In this document: positions 45,059 to 53,322 of the stretch, in pieces | How the letters are laid out: each line of letters starts with the position of its first letter | Position numbering within the stretch: the stretch's first letter is position 1 | From: Chryseobacterium sp. BGARF1 | GTDB taxonomy: Bacteria > Bacteroidota > Bacteroidia > Flavobacteriales > Weeksellaceae | DNA: 64,000 nucleotides | Assembly: GCF_001677955.1 (NCBI RefSeq) | Contig: NZ_LELA01000012.1 | Coordinates: 1-64,000, forward strand | Direction: 5' to 3' | Translations under genes and position numbers: made by a program | Notes under the pieces: generated by a model | Told to the model about the DNA's origin: nothing | Seen by the model: only the letters and a program-made list of their open reading frames with translations | Database searches by the model: none

Positions 45059-45448
45059 CTTTTTAATTTCGTAAATTATTGATTTTAAGCAACATATACA
45101 TAAAAGTCATTAAGACAATATTTTACTCATTGTTGATAACCTACAAAGATATCAACAATCCTTAATCAAAATAATTTCTAATAAACATAAAAACATTGAT
45201 GATAGGGAAATTAACAGTGAACGACAGTAAAATTGTTCAACCTTACATTTCCCTCTCTCTTTTGTTTTTTTTATTGATGAAACACAAAAAAAAAACCCTC
45301 AAAAAAGCTACAGTTACATTTTTAACGGTTTTATATATTTTATAAATTTTATAAAACAGACAAGCCCCCTATTAAGAACTTATTTTTTGAAAAAAAACTT
45401 AATGCAATTCAACATTCAAAAAACTTAAAATAAAATCAGCTTTTAAAT

Positions 45449-45469
45449 TGTGGATAAAATTGTGGATAA
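45449..45469 (+). promoter_or_regulatory. DnaA-box cluster 2
   Basis: Two exact TGTGGATAA boxes 12 bp apart. The flanks resemble those of cluster 1 (TTTAAATTGTG before, ATAACT after), suggesting duplication. Confidence 0.8.
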
Positions 45470-45602
45470 CTCAAAAACATTATAAAATATCTATCTAAAA
45501 GCTATATAGAGGGCTATTTTTAAAAATAACAAGATTCTATATTGTTAGTAACTTATGAAGATATTAATAGTACTTATCTAAAAACAACCTCCATTTATGG
45601 AA

Positions 45603-45671
45603 AGTAGAATCACAATAAAGAAATCAATAATGAAGTTATCAACCAATTAATCAATCCTACACTTCCTACAT
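45603..45671 (+). repeat. Direct repeat, right copy
   Basis: Second copy of the segment at 44914-44982, here without a coding frame. Confidence 0.7.
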
Positions 45672-45800
45672 TTTTTTTAAGCGGTTCAAATTACATTTAC
45701 ACAGCAAGTACACCGATACGATACACCAAAACGTATTATTGACAACACTGAGCAAAAGCATGCCAAAACAACCGCTACAATCCTAACTTTAACAGACTTA

Positions 45801-46011
45801 GAGCTGGTTTAAAATTTATTCAATATTTTTATTATAACTTTTCCTTAATTTTCTAAATTAAAATAAACTTTGTTTATTCTTATTTTAACATTAAGAATTT
45901 CAGTTAATTAATCTAAATTCAAACAAGAAACCAATGAATTGATTTTTATTAAGTCCTTTAAGCTAAAAGATCTTAATTCCTTAATGTTTAAAATAAACTT
46001 AATTCAGGCTC
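45801..46011 (-). repeat. MITE-like element, copy C (inverted)
   Basis: 211 bp, reverse complement of copies A and B. Ends GAGCTGGTTTAAA and TTAATTCAGGCTC are imperfect terminal inverted repeats, flanked on both sides by TTA (45798-45800 and 46012-46014). It is inserted between DnaA-box clusters 2 and 3. Confidence 0.8.
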
Positions 46012-46147
46012 TTAATGTTTTTAATACTATTAAAAAGTATACTTAAAAAACACTGTACTAGTCGATGAAGAATTTTTCACACGATAAAATAAACGAAAAT
46101 TTAAAAACTAAAGACGATATTAAATTTAAACCTAATTTTAATCGTAT

Positions 46148-46195
46148 TTATCAACAATAAATTGTGGATAAGCCTGTGGATAACTTTGTGGATAA
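46148..46195 (+). promoter_or_regulatory. DnaA-box cluster 3
   Basis: TTATCAACA (46148, opposite orientation) then three exact TGTGGATAA boxes at 46163, 46175 and 46187, 12 bp apart. Confidence 0.85.
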
Positions 46196-46356
46196 CATTT
46201 AACCTAATCAATAATAGACTATCTATCAATTAGATAATATTAATTTTTTCAATTGAATTTAGAACAAAATAATAAAATCTATTTTTTTAAAAAAATTTAC
46301 AAATTCAAGATTGTCAGAAAGTTAATAAAAAAGAGAATTTTTATTACTAAAATAGT

Positions 46357-46388
46357 TGTGGAAACTCTGTGGATAAAATTGTGGATAA
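46357..46388 (+). promoter_or_regulatory. DnaA-box cluster 4
   Basis: A weak box TGTGGAAAC (46357) followed by exact TGTGGATAA at 46368 and 46380. Confidence 0.8.
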
Positions 46389-46423
46389 CTCTAAAAAAGT
46401 CTGATTATCAATAACAATATATA

Positions 46424-46451
46424 TAAAAAGCTATCCCCAAAAGGACAGCTT
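46424..46451 (-). terminator. Terminator of the thioredoxin-like gene
   Basis: AAGCTATCC (46428-46436) and GGACAGCTT (46443-46451), one mismatch, with a T run on the minus strand. Confidence 0.7.
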
Positions 46452-46498
46452 ATATATTATTTGCAAGAAAAATTAACCTGCAACAATCAACTTTAAAA

Positions 46499-47053
46499 TT
46501 ATTTCCACTTTATATTGCAACCCATGCTCGGTCTCTGAATTTCTTCCTGAGGTTCACCGATTAAAAGATTTTCAAAAGCAATAATTAAATCTTCACCCGT
46601 CACTTCTTTATGATTTCCAGGTCTTGAATCATCCATCTGCCCTCTGTAAATAAGGTCTAATTTATCATCAAAGAAAAAGAAATCCGGCGTGCAAGCTGCA
46701 TCGTAAGCTTTTGCAATTGCCTGGCTTTCGTCATATAAATAAGGAAAATCAAATTTTCTTTCGATTTGAAACTCAATCATTTTTTCCGGAGAATCTGCAG
46801 GATATTTTTCTACGTTATTAGAATTGATGGCGATAAACTCAATTCCTGCCTCATTATAATCTTCATAAAGTTCTGTCAACTTATCAATAATGTGAAGTAC
46901 AAACGGGCAGTGGTTGCACATAAAAATTACCAAAGTACCTTTTTCACCTTTCAAGTCGTCTAATGACTGAATTTCATTACTTTTTGAAGGATTTGGAAGT
47001 TCAAAAAAAGGAGCTTTTGTACCTAATGCCAACATATTTGAGGGAGTATTCAT
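46499..47053 (-). CDS. Thioredoxin-fold protein (AhpC/TSA-like)
   Basis: 184 aa from ATG 47053; the TTG at 47074 lies inside the promoter. Thioredoxin fold: LGTKAPFFELPNPS, LVIFMCNHCPFVLHIIDKL with a CNHC active-site pair, FIAINSNN, AYDAACTPDFFFFDDKLDLIYRGQMDD (cis-Pro strand), and a C-terminal GCNIKWK. There is no signal peptide, so it is probably a cytosolic thiol-disulfide or peroxiredoxin-like enzyme. The -7 TATCTTTG lies at 47072-47079 (minus). Confidence 0.92.
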   Translation of the reverse strand: MNTPSNMLALGTKAPFFELPNPSKSNEIQSLDDLKGEKGTLVIFMCNHCPFVLHIIDKLTELYEDYNEAGIEFIAINSNNVEKYPADSPEKMIEFQIERKFDFPYLYDESQAIAKAYDAACTPDFFFFDDKLDLIYRGQMDDSRPGNHKEVTGEDLIIAFENLLIGEPQEEIQRPSMGCNIKWK

Positions 47054-47158
47054 ATCTTTTTTATTTATCAACAAAGATAAAGATTTCTTTTATTATGTAA
47101 GAGAGATGATGGAAGATGAATGATGGAAGTTTAAGCAGGTTCTTTCAAAAAAATCAAT

Positions 47159-47272
47159 CTATTGAGTTAGACTATGTAATTCATCTATTTTTACAATAAC
47201 ATTAAAATGATCTCTATCAACTCCCATTCTTGCAGCATTCAGTAAATGATAATAGTTCTCCAAACCTTTCAT
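47159..47272 (-). CDS. Possible small protein, 37 aa
   Basis: An ATG frame reading MKGLENYYHLLNAARMGVDR and ending DELHSLTQ. The amino-acid make-up is protein-like and the frame fills much of the gap between the thioredoxin-like gene and tetR. No family, promoter or homologue is recognised, so it could be a remnant or chance. Confidence 0.3.
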   Translation of the reverse strand: MKGLENYYHLLNAARMGVDRDHFNVIVKIDELHSLTQ

Positions 47273-47296
47273 AAAAAATTAAATTTTAAAATTTGT

Positions 47297-47341
47297 TTGG
47301 AAGATGTATTTAAAAGTTTGTAGTTTTGCTAACACTGTTAG
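47297..47341 (+). promoter_or_regulatory. tetR promoter with operator site 1
   Basis: -33 TTG (47297-47299) and -7 TAGTTTTG (47321-47328) are followed at once by the palindrome CTAACACTGTTAG (47329-47341), whose symmetry extends into TTTT/AAAA. The operator covers the expected transcription start, fitting autorepression. Confidence 0.75.
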
Positions 47342-47353
47342 TAAAATAAAATC

Positions 47354-47950
47354 ATGGGTTTACATGAACGTCGTCAAAGAGAAATAGAATCTATCCGTGC
47401 AAATATTTTGCAGGCTGCATTCACTTTGGCTAAAACTGACGGTTGGGCATCACTTTCTATTCGTAAGATAGCAGATGCTATCGAATACAGTGCACCAGTG
47501 GTTTATGATCATTTCGAAAACAAAGAAGCGATTTTATATGAAATTTCTATCAACGGATTTCATTGCCTTCAAATAGAATTACTAAAAGCTCAAAAGAAAC
47601 ACGAAACCCCGGAAGACCAATTGACAGCAATTGTAGACGCTTATTGGAATTTTGCCTTTAAGAATAAAGAATATTACCAATTGATGTTCGGTTTGGGAAT
47701 GCAGTGTAGCGGAAAAGGTTTAATGAAAGAAGAATTTTCGTCTTTTCAGGATATGATCTTCGACTGTACTTATGAAATTATCAAGAAAAAAGAATCCAAC
47801 GAAGATGGTGCTTGTCACTCTTCTCATGCTTTGTTTTCTGCAGTTCACGGATTGATCTCGATCATGATGATGAGAAATGATGACATTCCTTCAACGATGA
47901 ACAAGACCACTTTAGACGAAACGGTTTCGGCCTTTATTAAATCTTTGTAA
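47354..47950 (+). CDS. TetR/AcrR family transcriptional regulator
   Basis: 198 aa. The N-terminal HTH is classic: RRQREIESIRANILQAAFTLAKTDGWASLSIRKIADAIEYSAPVVYDHFENKEAILYEI. The C-terminal ligand domain is a helical bundle resembling the WHG type. It sits directly upstream of a complete RND efflux operon and has the same palindrome at its own promoter (47329) and four times before the pump genes (47971, 48091, 48216, 48339). It is therefore very likely the local repressor of both itself and the pump. Confidence 0.94.
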   Translation: MGLHERRQREIESIRANILQAAFTLAKTDGWASLSIRKIADAIEYSAPVVYDHFENKEAILYEISINGFHCLQIELLKAQKKHETPEDQLTAIVDAYWNFAFKNKEYYQLMFGLGMQCSGKGLMKEEFSSFQDMIFDCTYEIIKKKESNEDGACHSSHALFSAVHGLISIMMMRNDDIPSTMNKTTLDETVSAFIKSL

Positions 47951-47970
47951 ATTTTTTTTTGAACTAAAAA

Positions 47971-48351
47971 TTAACACTGTTAGGAAAAGTAACACAGAAT
48001 AACTATCCTAATTTAATTAATATAAACAAAAACTTTAAAAATGAAATACGATTTTTTCACATTATTTCTTGCCATTTTTTTTTCTTCTCATTAACACTGT
48101 TAAGAAAAAACAACACCAAAAACAACTCAAACCAAAACTTAACTCAAAAATTGTGATCATGGAAATGACAATCTAAACCAACAGTTAAAATCAGGTATTT
48201 TTTTTGGCTTCTCAATTAACACTGTTAAGAAAAATAACACGCAAAACCACTCAAACCAAAATTTAATTCAAAAATTGTAATCATGGAAATGACAATCTAA
48301 ACACAACGTAAAATCAGGTATTTTTTTTAACCCATTTATTAACACTGTTAG
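47971..48351 (+). promoter_or_regulatory. Array of four TetR-type operators in tandem repeats
   Basis: TTAACACTGTTAG (47971-47983), TTAACACTGTTAA (48091-48103), TTAACACTGTTAA (48216-48228) and TTAACACTGTTAG (48339-48351), spaced 120, 125 and 123 bp. The palindrome also occurs at the tetR promoter. A TATTTTTT tract, a weak -7, precedes sites 4 and 5. Each is a candidate repressor-controlled start for the efflux operon. Confidence 0.8.
48091..48338 (+). repeat. Tandem duplication of a ~124-bp operator unit
   Basis: Units 48091-48215 and 48216-48338 align closely: operator, ACTCAAACCAAAA, AATTCAAAAATTGT, the mini-frame ATGGAAATGACAATCTAA (48159 and 48283), then AAAATCAGGTATTTTTTTT. A third, more diverged unit may precede (47971-48090). 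Confidence 0.85.
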
Positions 48352-48423
48352 AAAATATAACTTATTTAAAATAAAAAACAACATTACTTAAATTAACACT
48401 TCATTAAAAAAATAAAACTTAAA

Positions 48424-49584
48424 ATGAAAACAACTGCAAAAGCAAAATTGATCATACTAATATCGAGTATCACTCTTTTACAAAATTGCACAAAAGCAGC
48501 AGAAGGCACTAATGCTGCTCCACCCGCTCCAGAATTGCCAGTTTATACCGTTACTACATCTCCAGCAACAATATATCAGGAATTTCCAACCGCACTGGAA
48601 GGAAAGAACAATGTGGAGATCAGGTCTCAAGTTGACGGATATTTAGATAAAATTTATGTAGAAGAAGGTGCTTATGTAAGATCCGGGCAAGCTTTATTTA
48701 AAATAGATTCCAGAGCTTACGGGGAACAAATGAATATGGCCAATGCTAACTTACAGGTTGCTAATGCCAATATTCAAAAAGCAAAAGTTGAGGTGGACAG
48801 ACTAGAACCTCTTGTATCTGCAAAAGTAGTTTCTGAAGTACAGTTGAGAACAGCAAAAGCAAATTACGCAGCAGCCGTTGCAGCCGCTTCACAAGCAAGA
48901 GCTTCAGTTGGCGGAGCAAAAATCAATGTAGGATTTACAACCATAACTGCACCAGTAAGTGGTTATATCGGAAGAATTCCTTATAAAAAAGGAAGTCTTA
49001 TTTCAAGAACAGATCCAAGCCCGTTGACTTTATTATCAGACATCAGCGAAATTTATGCGTACTTCTCTTTAAGCGAACTTGATTTCATTGGTTTCCAGAA
49101 AAAATATTCGGGAGCAACTTTAAACGAAAAACTGAAAAATATGCCAATGGTAGATTTAGTGATTGCCGACAACAGCACGTATCCTGAAAAGGGTAAAATG
49201 AGCATTGTTGACGGACAATTCGACAAAACTACAGGAGCAATCAGTGTTCGTGCCGTTTTTCCAAATGCGAACGGAGCATTGAGAACAGGAAATACAGGTA
49301 GAATTCGTATGCCACAATTGATGTCGAATGCATTGATCATTCCACAGGAATCAACGTTTGAAATTCAAGATAAAACGTACGTGTATGTTGTTGGAAATGA
49401 TCAGAAAGTGACCAGTAAACCCATTACTATTTCAGGAAAAACTGAAAACTATTACTTCATTTCTGATGGTGTAAAAGCAGGTGAAAAAATAGTTTATGTT
49501 GGCTTAGGTAACTTAAAAGACGGCGTTTCCATCAAATCCAAAAATATTTCTTCTGATAGTCTTTTGAAAGCAAGACCATTGTAA
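48424..49584 (+). CDS. RND efflux periplasmic adaptor (membrane fusion lipoprotein)
   Basis: 386 aa. Signal with lipobox TLLQNC (Cys22), so it is probably anchored in the inner membrane. The domains run in the HlyD/AcrA order: lipoyl half (EIRSQVDGYLDKIYVEEGAYVRSGQALFKID), helical hairpin (about 95-160), second lipoyl half (INVGFTTITAPVSGYIGRI), beta-barrel and a membrane-proximal domain. It bridges the RND pump and the outer-membrane channel. It follows the operator array and heads the pump operon. Confidence 0.95.
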   Translation: MKTTAKAKLIILISSITLLQNCTKAAEGTNAAPPAPELPVYTVTTSPATIYQEFPTALEGKNNVEIRSQVDGYLDKIYVEEGAYVRSGQALFKIDSRAYGEQMNMANANLQVANANIQKAKVEVDRLEPLVSAKVVSEVQLRTAKANYAAAVAAASQARASVGGAKINVGFTTITAPVSGYIGRIPYKKGSLISRTDPSPLTLLSDISEIYAYFSLSELDFIGFQKKYSGATLNEKLKNMPMVDLVIADNSTYPEKGKMSIVDGQFDKTTGAISVRAVFPNANGALRTGNTGRIRMPQLMSNALIIPQESTFEIQDKTYVYVVGNDQKVTSKPITISGKTENYYFISDGVKAGEKIVYVGLGNLKDGVSIKSKNISSDSLLKARPL

Positions 49585-49835
49585 AAATCGTTTAAATTTT
49601 AACCACAAAAGTCACAAAAGATTTTTTTTCTGTTTGAAAAAGTGGAATGCTAAAATTTTAAAGTTCACAAAAACGAAGATCTAAGATTTTCAAAACTAAT
49701 GTGTTTTTTTTAAAAGCAATACTTAAAACTTAATGTGACTAATGTGTTTAAAAACTATTGTGTCTTTTGACTTCGTCGAATCTTCGATTTGTGGTAAGAA
49801 CATAGTTTAAACAACATTAAAAAAATAAACTTCTT
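49585..49835. repeat. Imperfect palindrome between adaptor and pump genes
   Basis: ACCACAAAAGTCACAAAAG near 49601 and CTTTTGACTTCGTCGAATCTTCGATTTGTGGT near 49765-49796 are complementary, with GTGACTAATGTGTTT words between. No gene seen. It resembles the interval at 34506-34814. Confidence 0.6.
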
Positions 49836-52800
49836 ATGTTAAAAAAATTCATAGATAGACCGGTACTTTCTACGGTTATCTCCATCATACTTTTGCTACT
49901 GGGAGCGATGTCGGTTTTCAACCTTCCGATCACGCTATTTCCCGATATTGCACCACCGAGTGTTCAGGTGACGGCATTTTATCCGGGAGCGAATGCAGAA
50001 GTTGTTGCCCGTTCCGTAGCAGTTCCGATTGAGGAAGCGGTAAACGGTGTTGAGAACATGACGTACATGACCTCAAACTCAAGTAACGACGGATCAATGA
50101 CCTTGAGTGTATTTTTCAAGCAAGGTTCAGATCCAGATAACGCCGCAGTAAATGTTCAAAACCGTGTTTCGAAAGCCATGAGCCAGCTTCCACAGGAAGT
50201 TGTACAGGCGGGAATTTCGACTCAGAAAGTTCAAAACAGTATGATCATGTTCATGGGACTTTCGAGTAATGACCCGAAACAATACGACGAACTTTTCTTA
50301 CAAAATTATTTGAAAATCAATGTGATTCCGCAAATACAGCGTATTCCGGGAGTTGCTCAGGCACAGGTTTTCGGAACAAGAGATTATTCGATGAGACTTT
50401 GGCTGAAACCAGATAGATTGGCTGCTAATAACCTTTCTCCGCAGGAAGTTTTAGCAGCAGTAAAAGATCATAATCTTGAAGCCGCACCTGGACGCTTGGG
50501 ACAAGGAAGTAAGGAAACTTACGAATACATTTTAAAATATAAAGGTAAATTAAACAAAAACGAAGACTACGAAAATATTGCCATCAAATCGAACAGTGAC
50601 GGTTCATTTTTAAGATTAAAAGATGTCGCAAGAGTAGAATTTGGTTCTTACACATACACCGCAGCGAACAGAGTTGATGGAAAACCGGTTGCAGGTTTTG
50701 CCATTCTTCAAACTGCTGGTTCTAATGCGAACGAAATTTTAACGGATATTGAAAAGCAGGTTGAGCAAATGAAGCCTTCGCTTCCAAAGGGAGTTGAGCC
50801 CATTATCATGTACAATTCTAAAGACTTTTTGGATGCATCAATTCATCAGGTTGTAGAAACTTTAATTATCGCATTCATTTTGGTATTTATTGTAGTATAT
50901 ATTTTCCTTCAGGATTTCAGATCTACATTAATTCCTGCAATCGCCGTTCCGGTAGCAATTGTTGGTACATTTTTCTTCCTTCAATTGTTCGGTTTCAGTA
51001 TCAATATGTTGACATTATTCGCATTAGTTCTGGCCATTGGTATTGTTGTGGATGATGCAATTGTCGTCGTAGAAGCCGTCCATTCTAAAATGGAACAGAC
51101 AGGAATGCAGGTTGAACAAGCCACAACTCATTCGATGAGCGAAATTTCCGGAGCGATTATTTCTATTACACTGGTGATGTGTGCGGTATTTATTCCGGTT
51201 GGTTTTATGCAAGGTCCTGCAGGAGTTTTCTACAGACAGTTTGCTTTTACTTTAGTGATTGCGATTTTGATCTCTGCGGTCAATGCATTGACATTAAGTC
51301 CTGCTTTATGTGCTTTATTATTAAATGATCCTCAAGGAGAACATGGCGAGCACGGTCAGAAAAAAGGTTTTGGAGCAAAGTTTTTTAACGCTTTCAACAA
51401 GAGCTTTAATAACATGACCAAAAAATACATTTACAGCCTTAAGTTTTTAATTAAAAATAAATGGGTTGCGGTTACAGGTTTAGCAGCAATCACAGCAGCA
51501 AGTGTTTTCTTGATCAATAAAGCACCAACAGGATTTATTCCTACAGAAGATCAGGGATTTGTTTTGTATGCAGTGAACACGCCACCAGGAAGTTCATTAG
51601 ACAGAACACACAAAGCAACTGAGCAAATAGATAAAATTATCAATGGTGAAAAAGCAAAAAATCATCTTTGGGTTGCCGACGGGATGAATTTCATCAGTAA
51701 TGCCAATGCTTCGCCATATTCTGCAGGTTTTATTAAATTGAAAGACTATGAAGACCGTGGCGAAATGAAAGATCCAGATCAGATAGCAGCAGCTTTAACA
51801 GGAAAAGTAGCACAGGTAAAAGATGCAAACGCATTCTTCTTCAACTTCCCTACCGTACAAGGTTTTGGTAACGTTTCAGGTTTTGAATTTATGTTACAAG
51901 ACAAGACCAATGGCTCTTTTGAACAATTGGGGATCAATACTCAGGTTTTCATTGGAGAATTGATGAAACGTCCGGAAATTGCTTTTGCTTTTACAACTTA
52001 CGCAGCCGGAAATCCTCAATATACCATTGATGTTGATACCGATAAAGCCAATCAGTTGGGAGTTTCTATTACAGAATTGATGCAGACCATGCAGATCTAT
52101 TATGGAAGTAGTTTCGTTTCAGATTTCAACAGATTCGGTAAATATTATAGAGTGATGGCTCAGGCAGATATTCCTTACAGAACCGATGCTAATTCTATGG
52201 AAGGAATTTATGTTAAAAATAAATCGGGCGAAATGGTTCCTGTAAAAACTTTGGTTACTTTAAAAAGAACTTTCGGACCTGAAACGGTTTCACGAAACAA
52301 CTTATTCAACGCCGTAACCATCAACGGAACTCCAAAACCTGGTTACAGTACCGGAGACGCCATTAAAGCCGTAGAAGAAGTTGCTCAAAAATCACTACCA
52401 AGAGGATATGGTTACGAATGGACCGGAATTACACGAGAAGAAATTAAAACCGGTGGACAAACTGCTTTTGTATTTATGCTAAGTATTTTGTTTGTGTATT
52501 TCTTATTGGCAGCTCAGTACGAAAGTTACATCCTTCCGTTTGCCGTTATTTTAACCATTCCTACAGGAATTTTCGGAGTATTTGCTTTCACAGGATTAGC
52601 CGGAATTGACAATAACATTTACGTTCAGGTCGGATTGATCATGCTCGTCGGATTGTTAGCGAAAAATGCGATCCTAATCGTAGAATTTGCCGTTCAGCGA
52701 AGAAAAGCAGGAAAAACATTGATTGAATCTGCACTTCAGGCTTCAAGATTACGTTTAAGACCCATTTTGATGACTTCATTTGCTTTCATTATTGGTATGT

Positions 52801-53018
52801 TGCCGTTAGTTTGGACTCAAGGAGCAGCAGCAAAAGGAAATCACTCGATTGGAATCAGTACCGTTGGTGGAATGTTTACAGGAGTTGTATTCGGAATCTT
52901 CATTATTCCGGTGATGTATGTAATCTTCCAGTATTTACATGAAAAAATGCCGAGCAGAAAACAAAAAAGACTTCAAAAACAAAAATTGGAGGAAGAACTT
53001 TTGGCAACAGCACATTAA
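49836..53018 (+). CDS. RND multidrug efflux transporter (HAE1 family)
   Basis: 1060 aa, full length for AcrB-like pumps. Starts MLKKFIDRPVLSTVISIILLLLGAM, with FPDIAPPSVQVTAFYPGANAEVV. The duplicated architecture shows twelve membrane helices and two large periplasmic loops. Proton-relay residues lie in ALVLAIGIVVDDAIVVVEAV (adjacent Asp pair in helix 4); SFAFIIGMLPLVWTQGAAAKGNHSIGISTVGGMFTG marks the last helices. It should expel drugs, dyes or detergents by proton exchange together with the adaptor and the outer-membrane channel around it. Confidence 0.97.
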   Translation: MLKKFIDRPVLSTVISIILLLLGAMSVFNLPITLFPDIAPPSVQVTAFYPGANAEVVARSVAVPIEEAVNGVENMTYMTSNSSNDGSMTLSVFFKQGSDPDNAAVNVQNRVSKAMSQLPQEVVQAGISTQKVQNSMIMFMGLSSNDPKQYDELFLQNYLKINVIPQIQRIPGVAQAQVFGTRDYSMRLWLKPDRLAANNLSPQEVLAAVKDHNLEAAPGRLGQGSKETYEYILKYKGKLNKNEDYENIAIKSNSDGSFLRLKDVARVEFGSYTYTAANRVDGKPVAGFAILQTAGSNANEILTDIEKQVEQMKPSLPKGVEPIIMYNSKDFLDASIHQVVETLIIAFILVFIVVYIFLQDFRSTLIPAIAVPVAIVGTFFFLQLFGFSINMLTLFALVLAIGIVVDDAIVVVEAVHSKMEQTGMQVEQATTHSMSEISGAIISITLVMCAVFIPVGFMQGPAGVFYRQFAFTLVIAILISAVNALTLSPALCALLLNDPQGEHGEHGQKKGFGAKFFNAFNKSFNNMTKKYIYSLKFLIKNKWVAVTGLAAITAASVFLINKAPTGFIPTEDQGFVLYAVNTPPGSSLDRTHKATEQIDKIINGEKAKNHLWVADGMNFISNANASPYSAGFIKLKDYEDRGEMKDPDQIAAALTGKVAQVKDANAFFFNFPTVQGFGNVSGFEFMLQDKTNGSFEQLGINTQVFIGELMKRPEIAFAFTTYAAGNPQYTIDVDTDKANQLGVSITELMQTMQIYYGSSFVSDFNRFGKYYRVMAQADIPYRTDANSMEGIYVKNKSGEMVPVKTLVTLKRTFGPETVSRNNLFNAVTINGTPKPGYSTGDAIKAVEEVAQKSLPRGYGYEWTGITREEIKTGGQTAFVFMLSILFVYFLLAAQYESYILPFAVILTIPTGIFGVFAFTGLAGIDNNIYVQVGLIMLVGLLAKNAILIVEFAVQRRKAGKTLIESALQASRLRLRPILMTSFAFIIGMLPLVWTQGAAAKGNHSIGISTVGGMFTGVVFGIFIIPVMYVIFQYLHEKMPSRKQKRLQKQKLEEELLATAH

Positions 53019-53063
53019 TAAAAATGATCAACAAAACTTTGAGAATGTTTTTTAAAACTAAAA

Positions 53064-53236
53064 TTTTAAACGCAAAGAATTAGAAACATACTATTTATTA
53101 AAGGAGCAAAGAAATGCGACAAGTCGCTGATGAAGCGAGTGGATATTCGTTCGCTTTTTAAAATCAATTTTAATTGATTAAAACTTTGCTCCTTAAAAAT
53201 AGTAAGAATTTAAATAAAACTTTGCGTTAAAAAAAC
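53064..53236 (+). repeat. Nested-hairpin element, copy 1
   Basis: Outer arms AACGCAAAG and CTTTGCGTT, middle arms AAGGAGCAAAG (53101) and CTTTGCTCCTT, and an inner GCGACAAGTCGC. A close copy in the same orientation lies at 54903-55065. Confidence 0.8.
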
Positions 53237-53322
53237 TTAGAATCATTAAGCAAAAATATTCTCCTACTAAAGACATTTTGCTTAATCTCAAAGTTTTGTA
53301 ATCAATTTAAAAATATAGACTT

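Larger units (their letters stand above)
44930..46498. other. oriC: Candidate chromosomal replication origin (DnaA-box region)
   Basis: A 1.57-kb stretch without genes. It has nine exact DnaA boxes TGTGGATAA, all in the same orientation, starting at 45038, 45050, 45449, 45461, 46163, 46175, 46187, 46368 and 46380. Neighbours within each cluster are 12 bp apart. Near matches lie at 45026 (TGTGAATAA), 45131 (TGTTGATAA), 46148 (TTATCAACA, opposite strand) and 46357. Very AT-rich stretches, such as 45330-45357, could be the unwinding element. dnaA and dnaN are not in the window, which is not unusual in this phylum. A MITE copy and internal direct repeats also lie here. Confidence 0.75.

Noticed and set aside
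15864..46011. Insertion sequence with transposase
   Set aside because: The repeated elements are about 170-211 bp and encode nothing; no transposase motif was found in the window.
47054..47074. Longer start of the thioredoxin-like gene
   Set aside because: The codon is TTG and lies in the -7 promoter element; ATG 47053 is preferred.
47971..48351. CRISPR array
   Set aside because: The repeated 13-bp palindrome with ~110-bp intervals looked array-like, but the intervals are themselves similar and no cas gene is present; TetR operators explain it better.
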